Source of the DNA: Labilithrix sp.
GTDB lineage: Bacteria > Myxococcota_A > Polyangia > Polyangiales > Polyangiaceae
Length of the DNA stretch: 64,000 nt
Assembly (NCBI GenBank): GCA_019637225.1
Contig: JAHBWC010000032.1
Coordinates: 1-64,000, forward strand
Reading direction: 5' to 3'
Below, in pieces: positions 33,934 to 43,632 of the stretch. Numbering within the stretch: the first letter of the stretch is position 1; each line of letters starts with the position of its first letter. Made by a program: the position numbers and the translations under genes. The notes under the pieces were generated by a model. The model saw only the letters and a list, made by a program, of their open reading frames with translations. It was not told the DNA's origin and did no database searches.

Positions 33934-35223
33934 ATGCCCAAGTCCGTCGTCGCCGTCATCAAGACCAAGCCGGCCACCGTCCTCGAGGACTACCACCGCC
34001 TGATGAACCTCGCCCGCTACCAGGAGGTGGTGGACAAGTCGGCGGACACGGCGCTCAAGGTCAACATCTCCTGGCACTTCTTCTATCCGGGATCGTCGAC
34101 GGTGCCGTGGCAGCTCGACGGCGTCATCAAGGCGATGAAGCGGGACGGGTACGACCCGAACCTCATCCACGCGTGCCACAACCGCACCGTCGTCATCGAC
34201 GCGCACCTCGGCGAGCGCGAAAATAAGCAGATCGACGTCGTCCAGGCGCACGGCCTCCGCAACGTGCACCTCTACGAGGGCGAGGAGTGGATCGACATCC
34301 GCGACGCGGTGGGCGACCTCACGAAGAAGTTCCTCTGCCTGAACGAGGTCTACCCGAAGGGCTTCTCGATCCCGAAGCGCTTCATCGGCGAGAACATCAT
34401 CCACCTGCCGACGGTGAAGACGCACATCTTCACGACGACGACGGGCGCGATGAAGAACGCGTTCGGCGGCCTCCTCAACGAGCACCGTCACTGGACCCAC
34501 CCGGTCATCCACGAGACGCTCGTGGATCTGCTCATGATCCAGAAGAAGATCCACAAGGGGGTCTTCGCGGTCATGGACGGCACGTTCGCCGGCGACGGCC
34601 CCGGCCCGCGCTGCATGATCCCGTACGCGAAGGACATCCTCCTCGCGTCGTCCGATCAGGTCGCGATCGACGCGGTCGCGGCGAAGCTGATGGGCATGGA
34701 TCCGATGAAGGACTGCAAATTCGTCCGGCTCGGTCACGAGCAAGGGCTCGGTTGCGGCGACGTGCGCGACATCGAGATCGTCGGCGACGTCGAGGCGGCG
34801 AAGGAGAACTGGAACTTCGACGGCCCGTTCAAGAAGATGACGTTCGCCTCGAAGAACCAGCACCGCATCTACTGGGGCCCGCTGAAGAAGCCGGTCGAGT
34901 GGTCGCTGAAGACGTGGCTGGCGCCGTGGGCGTACGTCGCGAGCGTCACCTACCACGACATGTTCTGGTACCCGCGCTTCGCGCGCGAGAAGATGGCGCC
35001 GGTGCTCGAGAGCCCGTGGGGCAAGCTCTTCGCGAACTGGGGCAGGGCGAAGGCCGACGAGCTCGGCTTCCCCGACGTCGGCGACGCGAATCCGGAGCTC
35101 GTCCAGATGGGGATGAAGCACTTCCTCGAGGGCATGCGCCTCATCGGCATGGCCGTCGCGGAGTCGCCCGAGCTCAAGGCCCGCCAGCGCCGCAAGGACA
35201 CCGCCGCCGCCTCGATGTACTGA
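33934..35223 (+). CDS. DUF362 family protein
   Basis: 429-aa protein of the DUF362 family, whose members are found with or without ferredoxin domains and mostly lack a known reaction. Visible family blocks: LKVNISWHFFYPGS (about 41-54), KTHIFTTTTGAMKNAFGGLL (about 163-182, the family's conserved K-H...KN-GG core) and MDGTFAGDGPGPR (about 213). No Fe-S cysteine cluster is visible, so this is the DUF362-only form. No signal peptide is seen. It stands alone between addB and the tRNA gene. The function remains open. Confidence 0.8.
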   Translation: MPKSVVAVIKTKPATVLEDYHRLMNLARYQEVVDKSADTALKVNISWHFFYPGSSTVPWQLDGVIKAMKRDGYDPNLIHACHNRTVVIDAHLGERENKQIDVVQAHGLRNVHLYEGEEWIDIRDAVGDLTKKFLCLNEVYPKGFSIPKRFIGENIIHLPTVKTHIFTTTTGAMKNAFGGLLNEHRHWTHPVIHETLVDLLMIQKKIHKGVFAVMDGTFAGDGPGPRCMIPYAKDILLASSDQVAIDAVAAKLMGMDPMKDCKFVRLGHEQGLGCGDVRDIEIVGDVEAAKENWNFDGPFKKMTFASKNQHRIYWGPLKKPVEWSLKTWLAPWAYVASVTYHDMFWYPRFAREKMAPVLESPWGKLFANWGRAKADELGFPDVGDANPELVQMGMKHFLEGMRLIGMAVAESPELKARQRRKDTAAASMY

Positions 35224-35431
35224 GCGCGGGCGGAGCCTCTCGCTCCGCCGTCCGGGCGGAGCGGCGGCCAAGGGGACGGCGCGCGCGGCCGTGGGAGGAG
35301 CCGCGCGGGCGCCGACGCGCGCGCCCGTTTTCGGCGGAGCCGCGCCCAGACCAACGGCGCGCAGGCGCCGCGGAGGGCACGCCGATCCGGCGCCGCGAGG
35401 GCGCTTCGCGTCGGGATCGGCAGGAAGGGTT

Positions 35432-35508
35432 TGGCGTCCCCGGTCTGATTCGAACAGACGACCGCCGCTTTAGGAAAGCGGTGCTCTATCCAGCTGAGCT
35501 ACAGGGAC
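35432..35508 (-). tRNA. tRNA-Arg (anticodon CCT)
   Basis: Read on the minus strand the cloverleaf is complete: acceptor arms GTCCCTG / CGGGGAC (one T-G pair), D arm GCTC/GAGC, anticodon stem CCGCT/AGCGG with loop TTCCTAA (anticodon CCT), T arm GTCTG/CAGAC with TTCGAAT loop. The discriminator is G and CCA is encoded. It reads the rare AGG arginine codon. Confidence 0.95.
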
Positions 35509-35652
35509 TCGAGCTGTCGACTTAGCCGACCGCGCGCGCGGCGTCGAGCGCGGACGTGATCGACGCCGCGAGCGGGCGGAGAGGTGGTGCGGCGCCGGTC
35601 AGCGTCGTCGTCGCCGCTCCTCGGTGCTCCGTCGCCGACCTACGATCGAGGC

Positions 35653-36270
35653 ATGTGCAAGCTGCATACGGTCGCGTTTCGCGCGGTCGCGCTCGCCGCG
35701 CTCGCCGCGCTCGCCGGCTGCTCGAGGAAGGACGTCGCCGAGGCCTCGCCGGCGAAGCCTGGGCCGCCGTCCGAGGCCGCTCCGGTCGCCAAGCTGACGC
35801 TCACGTCGAGCTCGTTCCCCGCGAACGGCCCGATCCCCGCGAAGCACACCTGCGAGGGCGCCGAGGTCTCGCCCGCGCTCGCGTGGAGCGATCCTCCGCC
35901 GGCGACGAAGAGCCTCGCCGTCGTCGTGTCGGATCCCGACGCCCCGGATCCCGCCGCGCCGAAGCAGGTCTTCGTCCACTGGGTCCTCTACGACATCGCG
36001 CCCTCGACGAGGGAGGTCGCCGAGGGCGCGAGGAGCGCCGCGGACGTCGGCGGTACCGCCCGCGACGGCAAGAACGACTTCGGGCAGACCGGCTGGAAAG
36101 GCCCGTGTCCGCCGAAGGGGCGTCATCGCTACGTCCACGAGGTCTACGCCCTCGACGCCGTGCTGCCCGACCTCGAGCGCCCGACGAAGGGCGACCTGGA
36201 GAAGGCCATGCGCGGCCACGTCATCGCCAAGGGCGAGCTGATCGGGACCTACGAGAAGAGCGCGAAGTAG
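35653..36270 (+). CDS. PEBP (YbhB/YbcL, Raf kinase inhibitor-like) lipoprotein
   Basis: 205-aa exported protein of the phosphatidylethanolamine-binding protein family. A lipoprotein signal ends in LAGC (Cys about residue 23). The PEBP fold shows [36 protein letters not shown] (read in parts around residues 65-100), FVHWVLYDI and [11 protein letters not shown], with the conserved DPDAP and H-W ligand-pocket residues present. Bacterial YbhB proteins have no firmly known ligand. The ATG at 35653 sets the signal peptide at the N-terminus. It lies just upstream of the sugar operon but has its own 118-nt spacer. Confidence 0.85.
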   Translation: MCKLHTVAFRAVALAALAALAGCSRKDVAEASPAKPGPPSEAAPVAKLTLTSSSFPANGPIPAKHTCEGAEVSPALAWSDPPPATKSLAVVVSDPDAPDPAAPKQVFVHWVLYDIAPSTREVAEGARSAADVGGTARDGKNDFGQTGWKGPCPPKGRHRYVHEVYALDAVLPDLERPTKGDLEKAMRGHVIAKGELIGTYEKSAK

Positions 36271-36379
36271 ACGCGCGGGCGGCCTCCGTCGCGAGCGGAG
36301 CCGGAGCCTCGAACGAGCGGTGTCCTGGCGCCGGCTCCCGCGCGCTCCACGTTTTGCGCGGGGCTCCGGACTGGTGTAC

Positions 36380-36384
36380 GGAGG
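36380..36384 (+). promoter_or_regulatory. ribosome-binding site deciding the dehydratase start
   Basis: GGAGG sits 4 nt before GTG 36389 and is the only strong Shine-Dalgarno in the region, which is why GTG 36389 is chosen over GTG 36320. Confidence 0.65.
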
Positions 36385-36388
36385 ACCC

Positions 36389-37429
36389 GTGGAACAGGCC
36401 CCCAGCGAGAGTCCCGCGTTCTGGCGAGATCGCCCTGTCTTCGTCACCGGCGCGACCGGCCTCGTCGGGAGCTGGCTCGTCCGGCGCCTGGTCGGCCTCG
36501 GCGCGGACGTCGTCTGCCTCGTCCGTGACTGGGTCCCGGGGAGCGAGCTCGTGCGGTCGAAGCTCGTCGACCGCGTCCGCGTCGTCCGCGGCGACGTCTG
36601 CGATCAGGCGCTGCTCGAGCGCACGCTCGGCGAGTACGAGATCCAGACCGTCATGCACCTCGCGGCGCAGACGATCGTGGGCATCGCGAACAGGAACCCG
36701 GTCTCCACGTTCCAGACGAACATCGGCGGGACCTGGGCGCTGCTCGAGGCGTGCCGGCGGAGCCCGAAGGTGAGCGGCGTCGTCGTCGCGTCGTCGGACA
36801 AGGCGTATGGCGAGGCCGAGAAGCTCCCGTACGACGAGACCACGCCGCTGATGGGCCGGCACCCGTACGACGCGAGCAAGTCGTGCACCGATCTCGTGAC
36901 GCAGTCGTACGCGTCGACCTGGGGCGTGCCCGCGGTCATCACGCGCTGCGGGAACTTCTACGGCGGCGGCGACCTCAACTGGAACCGGATCGTCCCCGGC
37001 ACGATCCGCTCGATCCTCCGCGGCGAGCGGCCGATCATCCGCTCCGACGGGCGGTTCGTGCGCGACTACTTCTACGTCGAGGACGGCGCGGCGGCGTACA
37101 CGCTCGTCGCCGAGCGCCTCGGTGTCGATCCCGCGCTCAAGGGTCACGCGTTCAACCTGTCGAACGAGAAGCCCGTCACCGTCCTCGAGCTCGTCGACCG
37201 CATCCTCCGCGCGATGGGCTCGAAGCTCGAGCCGGTGATCGAGAACCAGGCGAACAACGAGATCCGCGAGCAGTACCTCGACGCGACCAAGGCGCGCACG
37301 ATGATGAAGTGGGCGCCGTCGTTCACGCTCGACGAGGGGCTGGCGCGCACCATCCGCTGGTACACCGAGTTCTTGAAGCACGGAGGAGCCGACGCGCCGG
37401 CGGAGTCGCGGACGGGAGCGTCGTCGTGA
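36389..37429 (+). CDS. CDP-glucose 4,6-dehydratase-like SDR
   Basis: 346-aa extended short-chain dehydrogenase that most likely turns CDP-glucose into CDP-4-keto-6-deoxyglucose. NAD-binding GATGLVG is at 21-27. The active site reads SSDKAYG and PYDASKS: a Ser-Asp-Lys triad and YxxxK as in RfbG-type CDP-glucose dehydratases, where RmlB has a Glu in place of the Lys. [16 protein letters not shown] and [10 protein letters not shown] also fit RfbG. Context supports this, since glucose-1-phosphate cytidylyltransferase is encoded four genes downstream. It opens a compact operon; its stop overlaps the next GTG (GTGA). Confidence 0.82.
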   Translation: MEQAPSESPAFWRDRPVFVTGATGLVGSWLVRRLVGLGADVVCLVRDWVPGSELVRSKLVDRVRVVRGDVCDQALLERTLGEYEIQTVMHLAAQTIVGIANRNPVSTFQTNIGGTWALLEACRRSPKVSGVVVASSDKAYGEAEKLPYDETTPLMGRHPYDASKSCTDLVTQSYASTWGVPAVITRCGNFYGGGDLNWNRIVPGTIRSILRGERPIIRSDGRFVRDYFYVEDGAAAYTLVAERLGVDPALKGHAFNLSNEKPVTVLELVDRILRAMGSKLEPVIENQANNEIREQYLDATKARTMMKWAPSFTLDEGLARTIRWYTEFLKHGGADAPAESRTGASS

Positions 37430-38676
37430 GCACCACGATCACGACCTGCCGCGCGTGCGGCGCGAAGGACCTCGAGCCGGTGCTCTCGCTCGGCAAGACG
37501 CCGCTCGCCAACGCGCTCCTCTCCGCCGAGGACCTCGCGAAGCCGGAGCCGGCGTTTCCGCTCGAGCTCGTCTTCTGCGCGTCCTGCACGCTCGTCCAGA
37601 TCACCGAGGAGGTCCCGCCGGAGACGATGTTCGGCGAGTACCTCTACTTCTCGTCGTTCTCCGACACGATGCTGCGACACGCCGAGGCGATCGCGACGCG
37701 TCTCACGAAGGAGCAAGCGCTCGGCCCGCAGAGCCTCGTCGTCGAGGTCGCGAGCAACGACGGCTACCTCCTCCAGTACTACGCGAAGGCCGGCGTCCCG
37801 GTGCTCGGCGTCGAGCCCGCGCGGAACATCGCCGAGGTCGCCGAGCAAAAGGGAATTCGCACGCTCTGCCGCTTCTTCGGCAAGGAGATCGCCGCGGAGC
37901 TCCGCGAGCGGGGCGAGCTCGCCGACGTGATCCACGCGAACAACGTCCTCGCGCACGTGCCCGACCTCGAGGGCGTCGTGAGCGGCTTCGGCGCGCTCCT
38001 GAAGGACGAAGCGCCGGGGCAGAAGGGCGGCGTCGCCGTCATCGAGGCGCCCTACGTGAAGGACCTCGTCGACCACTGCGAGTTCGACACGATCTACCAC
38101 GAGCACCTCTGCTACTTCTCGCTGACGGCGCTCGATCGGCTGACGGCGCGGCACGGGCTCGTCATCCACGACGTCGAGCGCCTCGCGATCCATGGCGGCT
38201 CGCTCCGCGTCTTCGTCTCGAAGGCCGGCGCCTACGAGCGGAGCGCGCGCGTGACCGCGCTCCTCGACGAGGAAAAGGCGATCGGCGTCGACCGGCTCCC
38301 GTTCTACGCGGGCTTCGCGAGCCGCGTGAACGGCCTCAAGACCGAGCTCGTCTCCGTCCTCCGCGACCTCAAGTCGAAGGGCGCGCGCATCGCCGCCTAC
38401 GGCGCCGCGGCGAAGGGCGCGACGCTCCTCAACTTCTTCGGCATCGGCGCGGACCTCGTCGACTTCGTCGTCGACCGCAGCACCTACAAGCAGGGTCGCT
38501 ACATGCCGGGCGCGCGGATCCCCATCCTCCCGCCCGCGGCGCTCGTCGAGAAGAAGCCGGACTACTGCCTGCTCCTCGCGTGGAACTTCGCCGACGAGAT
38601 CCTCGCCCAGCAGAAGGAGTACCGCGACGGCGGCGGCAAGTTCATCGTCCCGATCCCGAACGTGAGGGTCGCGTGA
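37426..38676 (+). CDS. sugar-nucleotide C-3 methyltransferase
   Basis: 416-aa SAM-dependent C-methyltransferase of the TylCIII/NovU/TcaB9 family, which adds a methyl branch to C-3 of a 4-keto-6-deoxyhexose nucleotide. The N-terminal zinc site has CRAC (8-11) and CASC (about 51-54). The SAM motif is [12 protein letters not shown] (about 105). [13 protein letters not shown] (about 220) carries the Tyr and His pair used as acid/base in this family, and a C-terminal Rossmann-like domain has [16 protein letters not shown]. The GTG start overlaps the upstream stop, and the downstream gene starts in the same GTGA fashion, showing tight coupling. Confidence 0.88.
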   Translation: MSTTITTCRACGAKDLEPVLSLGKTPLANALLSAEDLAKPEPAFPLELVFCASCTLVQITEEVPPETMFGEYLYFSSFSDTMLRHAEAIATRLTKEQALGPQSLVVEVASNDGYLLQYYAKAGVPVLGVEPARNIAEVAEQKGIRTLCRFFGKEIAAELRERGELADVIHANNVLAHVPDLEGVVSGFGALLKDEAPGQKGGVAVIEAPYVKDLVDHCEFDTIYHEHLCYFSLTALDRLTARHGLVIHDVERLAIHGGSLRVFVSKAGAYERSARVTALLDEEKAIGVDRLPFYAGFASRVNGLKTELVSVLRDLKSKGARIAAYGAAAKGATLLNFFGIGADLVDFVVDRSTYKQGRYMPGARIPILPPAALVEKKPDYCLLLAWNFADEILAQQKEYRDGGGKFIVPIPNVRVA

Positions 38677-39194
38677 GCGCCGCGGCGAACGCGGGCGGCG
38701 CCGACCGGCCGAAGCTCCCCGACGGCGTCCGCGTCCTCGTCGGCCCGCCGATCGAGGGCGTGAAGGTGATCCCGCTCCGGCGCATCGCCGACGAGCGCGG
38801 CACGATCCTCCACGTGATGAGCTCGAGGGACCCGCACTTCGAGCGCTTCGGCGAGATCTACTGCTCCACCGTCTACAAGGGCGTCATCAAGGGCTGGCAC
38901 AAGCACCGCGAGATGACGCTGAACTACGCGTGCCTCCACGGGCGCGTGAAGTGCGTCCTGTTCGACGATCGCGAGGGCTCGCCCACGAAGGGCTCGCTGA
39001 TGGAGGTCTACCTCGGGCCCGACTCCTACGCGCTGATGGTCGTCCCGCCGGAGGTCTGGAACGGCTTCAAGGGAATGACCGACGTGGCGATGGTCGCGAA
39101 CTGCTGCACCCACGCGCACGATCCGTCGCGGAGCGAGCGCCTCGACCCGCACTCGGGCGTGATCCCGTACGACTGGGCGACGAAGGACCACTGA
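38673..39194 (+). CDS. RmlC-like cupin, possible sugar epimerase
   Basis: 173-aa cupin of the dTDP-4-dehydrorhamnose 3,5-epimerase (RmlC) superfamily. The catalytic-base histidine region is kept as VIKGWHKH (His76 or His78), and VPPEVWNGFKG aligns with the WIPEGFAHGF block. However, the place of the catalytic tyrosine that follows that block in RmlC holds VANCCTH, with no tyrosine. It probably acts on the 3-C-methyl-4-keto sugar, as 5-epimerase or in another step, but the chemistry is uncertain. Starts at GTG overlapping the methyltransferase stop; its TGA overlaps the next ATG by one base. Confidence 0.7.
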   Translation: MSAAANAGGADRPKLPDGVRVLVGPPIEGVKVIPLRRIADERGTILHVMSSRDPHFERFGEIYCSTVYKGVIKGWHKHREMTLNYACLHGRVKCVLFDDREGSPTKGSLMEVYLGPDSYALMVVPPEVWNGFKGMTDVAMVANCCTHAHDPSRSERLDPHSGVIPYDWATKDH

Positions 39195-40150
39195 TGCGCG
39201 TCCTCGTGACGGGAGCGACTGGCTTCGTCGGCTCGCACGTCGCGCGTCTGCTCGTCCGTCGCGGTCACGAGGTCCACGCGCTCGTCCTCGGAGGTGAGGC
39301 CGAGGACCGGCTCGCCGCGGCGCGCCTCGGCGCCGAGGGCGCCGCGATCACGCGCCTCCGCGGCGACCTCCTCGCCCCGGCGGCGCTCGCCCCGGCGCTC
39401 GAGCGCGAGCGCTTCGAGGCCTGCGTGCACCTCGGCTGGTACGCGAACCCGAAGGACTACCTCTCCGCGCGCGTGAACGTCGACCTGCTCGGCGCGAGCG
39501 CGGCGCTCGGCGCGAAGCTCGTCGACTCCGGCTGCCGTCGCGTCGTCATGGCCGGCACGTGCTTCGAGTACGACGTCTCGTACGGCCTCCTCTCGGAGTC
39601 GACGCCGCTCGGTCCGCGTCACCTCTACTCGTCGTGCAAGCGGTCGCTCTTCGAGATCATGAGCCACCTCACCGGCGGTTCGGCGACGAGCTTCGCCTGG
39701 GCGCGGCTCTTCTTCCTGTACGGTCCGCACGAGAGCCGCGGGCGTCTCGTCCCGGCGGTGATCGACGCGCTCCTCGGCGGCGAGACCGCCCGCGTCACGA
39801 CGGGCGAGCAGATTCGCGACTTTTTGCACGTGGCCGACGCCGCCGCGGGGATCGTGCACGTCCTCGAGCACGACGAGCTCAAGGGTCCGGTGAACGTGGC
39901 CTCGGGGCGCCCGGTGCGCGTCCGCGAGGTCGTCGACACCATCGCGCGCCTCCTCGACGCGAAGGACCGCGTCGCCTGGGGCGCCGTCCAGGCGCGCCCG
40001 AACGATCCGCCGTTCGTCTGCGCGGACGTCGCGAAGCTCACGGCGACGGGTTTTCGCCCCGAGCATGATCTGGAATCCGGCCTCGGAGACACCATCTCGT
40101 GGAGCAAGGCGGAGCGGCCGCCGAGCGTCGCGCGCGCGACGGAGGAGTGA
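39194..40150 (+). CDS. NAD(P)-dependent SDR, likely 4-ketoreductase
   Basis: 318-aa extended SDR. The Rossmann motif GATGFVGSHV is at residues 7-16, catalytic YSSCK (about 153-157) matches YxxxK, and AGTCFEYD supplies the Ser/Thr position. FLHVADAAAGIVHVLE and VNVASGRPVRVRE are typical of nucleotide-sugar epimerases and reductases. In this operon the expected role is reduction of the C-4 keto group after dehydration and C-methylation. It could instead be a 4-epimerase. Two nucleotides separate it from the cytidylyltransferase gene. Confidence 0.75.
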   Translation: MRVLVTGATGFVGSHVARLLVRRGHEVHALVLGGEAEDRLAAARLGAEGAAITRLRGDLLAPAALAPALERERFEACVHLGWYANPKDYLSARVNVDLLGASAALGAKLVDSGCRRVVMAGTCFEYDVSYGLLSESTPLGPRHLYSSCKRSLFEIMSHLTGGSATSFAWARLFFLYGPHESRGRLVPAVIDALLGGETARVTTGEQIRDFLHVADAAAGIVHVLEHDELKGPVNVASGRPVRVREVVDTIARLLDAKDRVAWGAVQARPNDPPFVCADVAKLTATGFRPEHDLESGLGDTISWSKAERPPSVARATEE

Positions 40151-40152
40151 GG

Positions 40153-40923
40153 ATGGCAAAGGTCGTCATTTTGGCGGGCGGGATGGGAACGCGGCTGACC
40201 GAGGAGACGGAGGTCCGTCCGAAGCCGATGGTCGAGATCGGCGGGCGCCCGATCCTCTGGCACATCATGCAGCGCTACGCGCACTACGGCTTCAACGAGT
40301 TCGTCGTCGCGCTCGGCTACAAGGGCGACTTCATCAAGCGCTACTTCCGCGACTACTGCGCGCTCCACGGCAACATGACCGTGAAGATGCGCGACGGCGA
40401 CGTGGTCACGCACGAGCGCGACGCCGAGGACTGGACGATCCACCTCATCGACACCGGGGTCGACGTGATGACCGGCGGTCGCGTGCGGCGCCTCGAGCCG
40501 ATCCTGCGAGGCGAGCGGTTCCTCCTCACGTACGGCGACGGCGTCGCGAACATCGACCTACGCGCCGTCTACGACAACCACGTGAAGCAGGGCCGCAAGG
40601 CGACCCTGACGGCGGTGCGTCCGCCGGCGCGCTTCGGCGGGCTCGTCTTCGACGAGAGCGGCATGGTGAAGGACTTCACCGAGAAGCCGCAGATCGGCGA
40701 GGGCTGGATCAACGGCGGCTTCATGGTGTTCGAGCCCTCGGTCTTCGATTACCTCGAGGGCGATCACACGGTCCTCGAGGCGCACGCCCTCGAGAAGCTC
40801 GCGGCGGAGGGGCAGCTCGCGGCCTACCGGCACGAGGGTTTCTGGCAGTGCATGGACACGATGCGCGACGTGAAGGTGCTCGAGGCGCTCTGGCAGAGCG
40901 GGAAGCCGCCGTGGAGGATCTGA
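40153..40923 (+). CDS. rfbF: glucose-1-phosphate cytidylyltransferase
   Basis: 256-aa nucleotidyltransferase that makes CDP-glucose from CTP and glucose 1-phosphate. The signature LAGGMGTRLTEET (7-19) with RPKPMVEIGGRPILWHIM is specific for the RfbF family. LLTYGDGVANID (about 133) holds the metal-binding Asp, and FTEKP, INGGFMVFE and GFWQCMDTMRD complete the family pattern. ATG 40153 follows a GGAGGAGTGAGG run. This gene identifies the pathway as CDP-linked. No rfbH-like 3-dehydrase is in the operon, so the sugar should keep oxygen at C-3. Confidence 0.92.
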   Translation: MAKVVILAGGMGTRLTEETEVRPKPMVEIGGRPILWHIMQRYAHYGFNEFVVALGYKGDFIKRYFRDYCALHGNMTVKMRDGDVVTHERDAEDWTIHLIDTGVDVMTGGRVRRLEPILRGERFLLTYGDGVANIDLRAVYDNHVKQGRKATLTAVRPPARFGGLVFDESGMVKDFTEKPQIGEGWINGGFMVFEPSVFDYLEGDHTVLEAHALEKLAAEGQLAAYRHEGFWQCMDTMRDVKVLEALWQSGKPPWRI

Positions 40924-41009
40924 CGGCCGCGACGCCGGCGGCGCCGACCCGGGAGGGCCCGGAGCGCGACGCCGGTGACAACGCAGCATCGACGCGCTAT
41001 CTGACGCCC

Positions 41010-41783
41010 ATGTCGCAGCCTCCGGGGCCGAACTTCGACTACGGCCGGATCCCGATTGGGTACTACGACCGCATGCTGCGCGAGGGCGGGGGTATCCGGC
41101 GCCTCTGGCACACGCTCAAGTTCGAGCGCGTCCTCGACTACCTGCCCGAGAGCGACGGCGGCTCGCTCCTCGACATCGGCTGCTTCGCCGGCTCCTTCCT
41201 CTCGATGGTGCCGCGGCATCGCTTCGAGCGTCAGCTCGGGATCGACATCCTCCCGGAGCAGATCAAGTACGCGACCCACCACTACGGCACGCCGTTCCGG
41301 TCGTTCCGTGTTGCCCCGAGCATCACGTCGTTCGGCGACGTCGGCGAGCCCTTCGACGCGATCACGCTGATCGAGGTCATCGAGCACCTCCGCCACGACG
41401 AGATCGTCGGGCTCTTCGAGCAGCTCGACGCGACGCTCGCCCCCGGCGGCCGCCTCATCGTCACGACGCCGAACTACGCGAGCTCGTGGCCGGTGCTCGA
41501 GGCGATCCTGAACCGCGTCGGCGACGTGAGCTACGACGAGCAGCACATCACGCGCTTCAACTACTTCTCGTTCGAGAAGAAGCTCGCCGAGATCTGGACG
41601 CCGCTCCTTCACGAGTACGACGTGGAGCTCAAGACCACGACGCACTTCCTGAGCCCGTTCCTCGCGTCGCTCTCCTACGAGATCGCGCGCGGGCTCGCGC
41701 GCGCCGTCCCGCACCAGAGCTGGACGTCGCCGATCGGCAACCTCGTCCTCACCGTGCTGCGGAAGCGCCAGACGAAGCGATGA
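41010..41783 (+). CDS. class I SAM methyltransferase
   Basis: 257-aa methyltransferase with SAM motif LLDIGCFAGSFL (about 51-62), ITLIEVIEHLRHDE (about 119) and LAPGGRLIVTTPNY. It is of the UbiG/Methyltransf_11-like kind with the acceptor unknown; in this setting O-methylation of the sugar or of a lipid or glycan intermediate is plausible. ATG 41010 opens just before the conserved region; an in-frame GTG at 40911, overlapping the rfbF end and preceded by GGGAAG, could give 33 extra residues and fits the overlapping style of the operon. The stop overlaps the next ATG (ATGA). Confidence 0.8.
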   Translation: MSQPPGPNFDYGRIPIGYYDRMLREGGGIRRLWHTLKFERVLDYLPESDGGSLLDIGCFAGSFLSMVPRHRFERQLGIDILPEQIKYATHHYGTPFRSFRVAPSITSFGDVGEPFDAITLIEVIEHLRHDEIVGLFEQLDATLAPGGRLIVTTPNYASSWPVLEAILNRVGDVSYDEQHITRFNYFSFEKKLAEIWTPLLHEYDVELKTTTHFLSPFLASLSYEIARGLARAVPHQSWTSPIGNLVLTVLRKRQTKR

Positions 41784-43609
41784 GCGTGTCGCGTGTCGCG
41801 GCCGAGCGCCGCGAGTGGCTCTACGCGGGCGCGCTCCTCGCGCTCGGGACGCTCGTCTACGCGCTCTTCGTCGTGCAGGACTTCTCCGGCCCGCTCATCG
41901 GCGGCGAGGACTACGACGGCGCGTACCGCGGCGACGCGAACTACTTCGAGTTCCTCGGCTACTACGTCCGCGACCACTACCACTTCGGTCTCAAGCCGAT
42001 CTCGTTCTTCACGAAGGACGTCGCGTACCCGTCGGGCACGCACATCGGCCTCCTGTCCTGGTGCGCCGAGCGCGATCTGTTCAACGCGCTCCTCTTGAAG
42101 CTCGTCGGGCCCGGCCCGTGGATCCAGACGTACGTGACGCTCGGCGCGGCCCTCGGCGCGGTCGGCATCACCGCCATTCTGCGCGGGCAGTTCGGCGTGC
42201 TCCGCGCGAGCCTCGTCGGGTTCGCCGCGTCGTTCATGTCGTTCTATGCATGGTACAAGTATCCGTACCACCTCAACATCTCCGCCCTGCACTGGGTGAC
42301 GATGAGCATCGCCGCCGACGCGGTGACGATGCGCCTGGTGATCCAGAAGGAGCGGCTCAGCCTGCCGTTCATCGCGCTCCGCGCCGCGCTGCTCGTGCTC
42401 TCGCTCGGGCTCGACCTCGGCTACGTCGCGGGCCACGCGCTGACGTCGTTCGTCGTCACGCTCTACTGCGCGTGGGCGTGGCTCGGGCAGCGCGACCGGC
42501 GCATCCTCGGGCGCCTCGCGCTGGCGCTCCCCGAGCGGCCGCTCGCCGAGCTCCGCGCCCGGCCCGCCGCGTTCGCCGGCGCCGCCGCGCTCCTCGCCCT
42601 CGGCCTCTTCGTCTACGTGCCGTTCGTGGCGGCGGTCGTCCGCGACACGACGACCTACCCGATGACCGACGCGGCGGGGAACTTCTGGGCGAGCCAGTTC
42701 CACGCGCTCTTCCCGTACCTGCCGGGCACCCACCCGAACTCGAGCCTCGTCCGGGCGGTCTTCGGGAAGGACGAGGGCGTGGGCGAGTACGCGCCCGGCT
42801 TCGCGCTCCTCATCGCCGCGGGCGTCGGGATCTGGCTCTCGCACAAGCGGGGCGTGTCGGCGGCGGTGAAGCCTCTCCTCGTCACGGCGCTGCTCGTCTT
42901 CGCGTTCCATCCGCGCTGGTGCAAGACGCTCCAGATCTTCCCGTGGTTCGCCTACAACCGCGTCGCCGGTCGCGGCACGATCGTCCTGCCGGTGCTGCTC
43001 GCGTTGATCGGCGTCTCGGTCGACGCGTGGCCGCGCCTCGCGAAGCGCCTCGTGGCGGGCTTCGCCGTCGCCGAGTTCCTGACGGCGACGTTCCTCGTGA
43101 ACGAGTTCCGCCCCGCGCGTCTCTCGCCGCAGCACACGAAGTACTTCGAGACCGTCGCGGCGGCGCCCGGCGCCGCGCTGCTCGAGTGGCCGTTCTGCAT
43201 CGCGAGCGCGAACTCGGTCATCACGCGCGAGCTCTGTCCGTACTACGAGCGCCTCGCGACGGCCTACGCGAACCGCCGCTTCCACAAGAAGGCGACGGTG
43301 AGCGTCTACCTCAGCCGCGTCCACAAGACCCAGTTCAAGAGCTGGCTCGACGACGGCTGGGAGGACATGTTCATGCCCGACGATCCGAACCGCGAGCACC
43401 CGAAGCGCGAGCTCCGCTGCTTCTCCGCTGAGCAGTGGGCGCGCTTCGACGGGCTCTACCGCAACAACGACTTCGCCGGCATCCAGCTCTACGCGGACCT
43501 CCTCCCGGACGCGTGCGTGCGCGCCTTCCACGAGCGCTACGGCGAGCCCACGGCGACGGAGACCCTGCCGCGCCTCGGCCGCGTCGAGTTCATCCCGCGC
43601 GGGCGCTGA
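41780..43609 (+). CDS. polytopic membrane protein, GT-C-like
   Basis: 609-aa integral membrane protein with about ten hydrophobic segments (for example about 13-31, 110-128, 135-155, 190-225, 255-280 and three in 325-420) and a soluble C-terminal domain of about 190 residues. After the first helix, a loop with GGEDYDGAYRGDANYFEF carries several acidic residues, the usual place of the catalytic Asp in GT-C glycosyltransferases. I do not recognise a named family. A role as polyprenyl-phosphate-sugar-dependent glycosyltransferase for the operon's deoxysugar is inferred. Confidence 0.65.
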   Translation: MSVSRVAAERREWLYAGALLALGTLVYALFVVQDFSGPLIGGEDYDGAYRGDANYFEFLGYYVRDHYHFGLKPISFFTKDVAYPSGTHIGLLSWCAERDLFNALLLKLVGPGPWIQTYVTLGAALGAVGITAILRGQFGVLRASLVGFAASFMSFYAWYKYPYHLNISALHWVTMSIAADAVTMRLVIQKERLSLPFIALRAALLVLSLGLDLGYVAGHALTSFVVTLYCAWAWLGQRDRRILGRLALALPERPLAELRARPAAFAGAAALLALGLFVYVPFVAAVVRDTTTYPMTDAAGNFWASQFHALFPYLPGTHPNSSLVRAVFGKDEGVGEYAPGFALLIAAGVGIWLSHKRGVSAAVKPLLVTALLVFAFHPRWCKTLQIFPWFAYNRVAGRGTIVLPVLLALIGVSVDAWPRLAKRLVAGFAVAEFLTATFLVNEFRPARLSPQHTKYFETVAAAPGAALLEWPFCIASANSVITRELCPYYERLATAYANRRFHKKATVSVYLSRVHKTQFKSWLDDGWEDMFMPDDPNREHPKRELRCFSAEQWARFDGLYRNNDFAGIQLYADLLPDACVRAFHERYGEPTATETLPRLGRVEFIPRGR

Positions 43610-43632
43610 GCTGCACTAGGCTCGGGCGTCCG

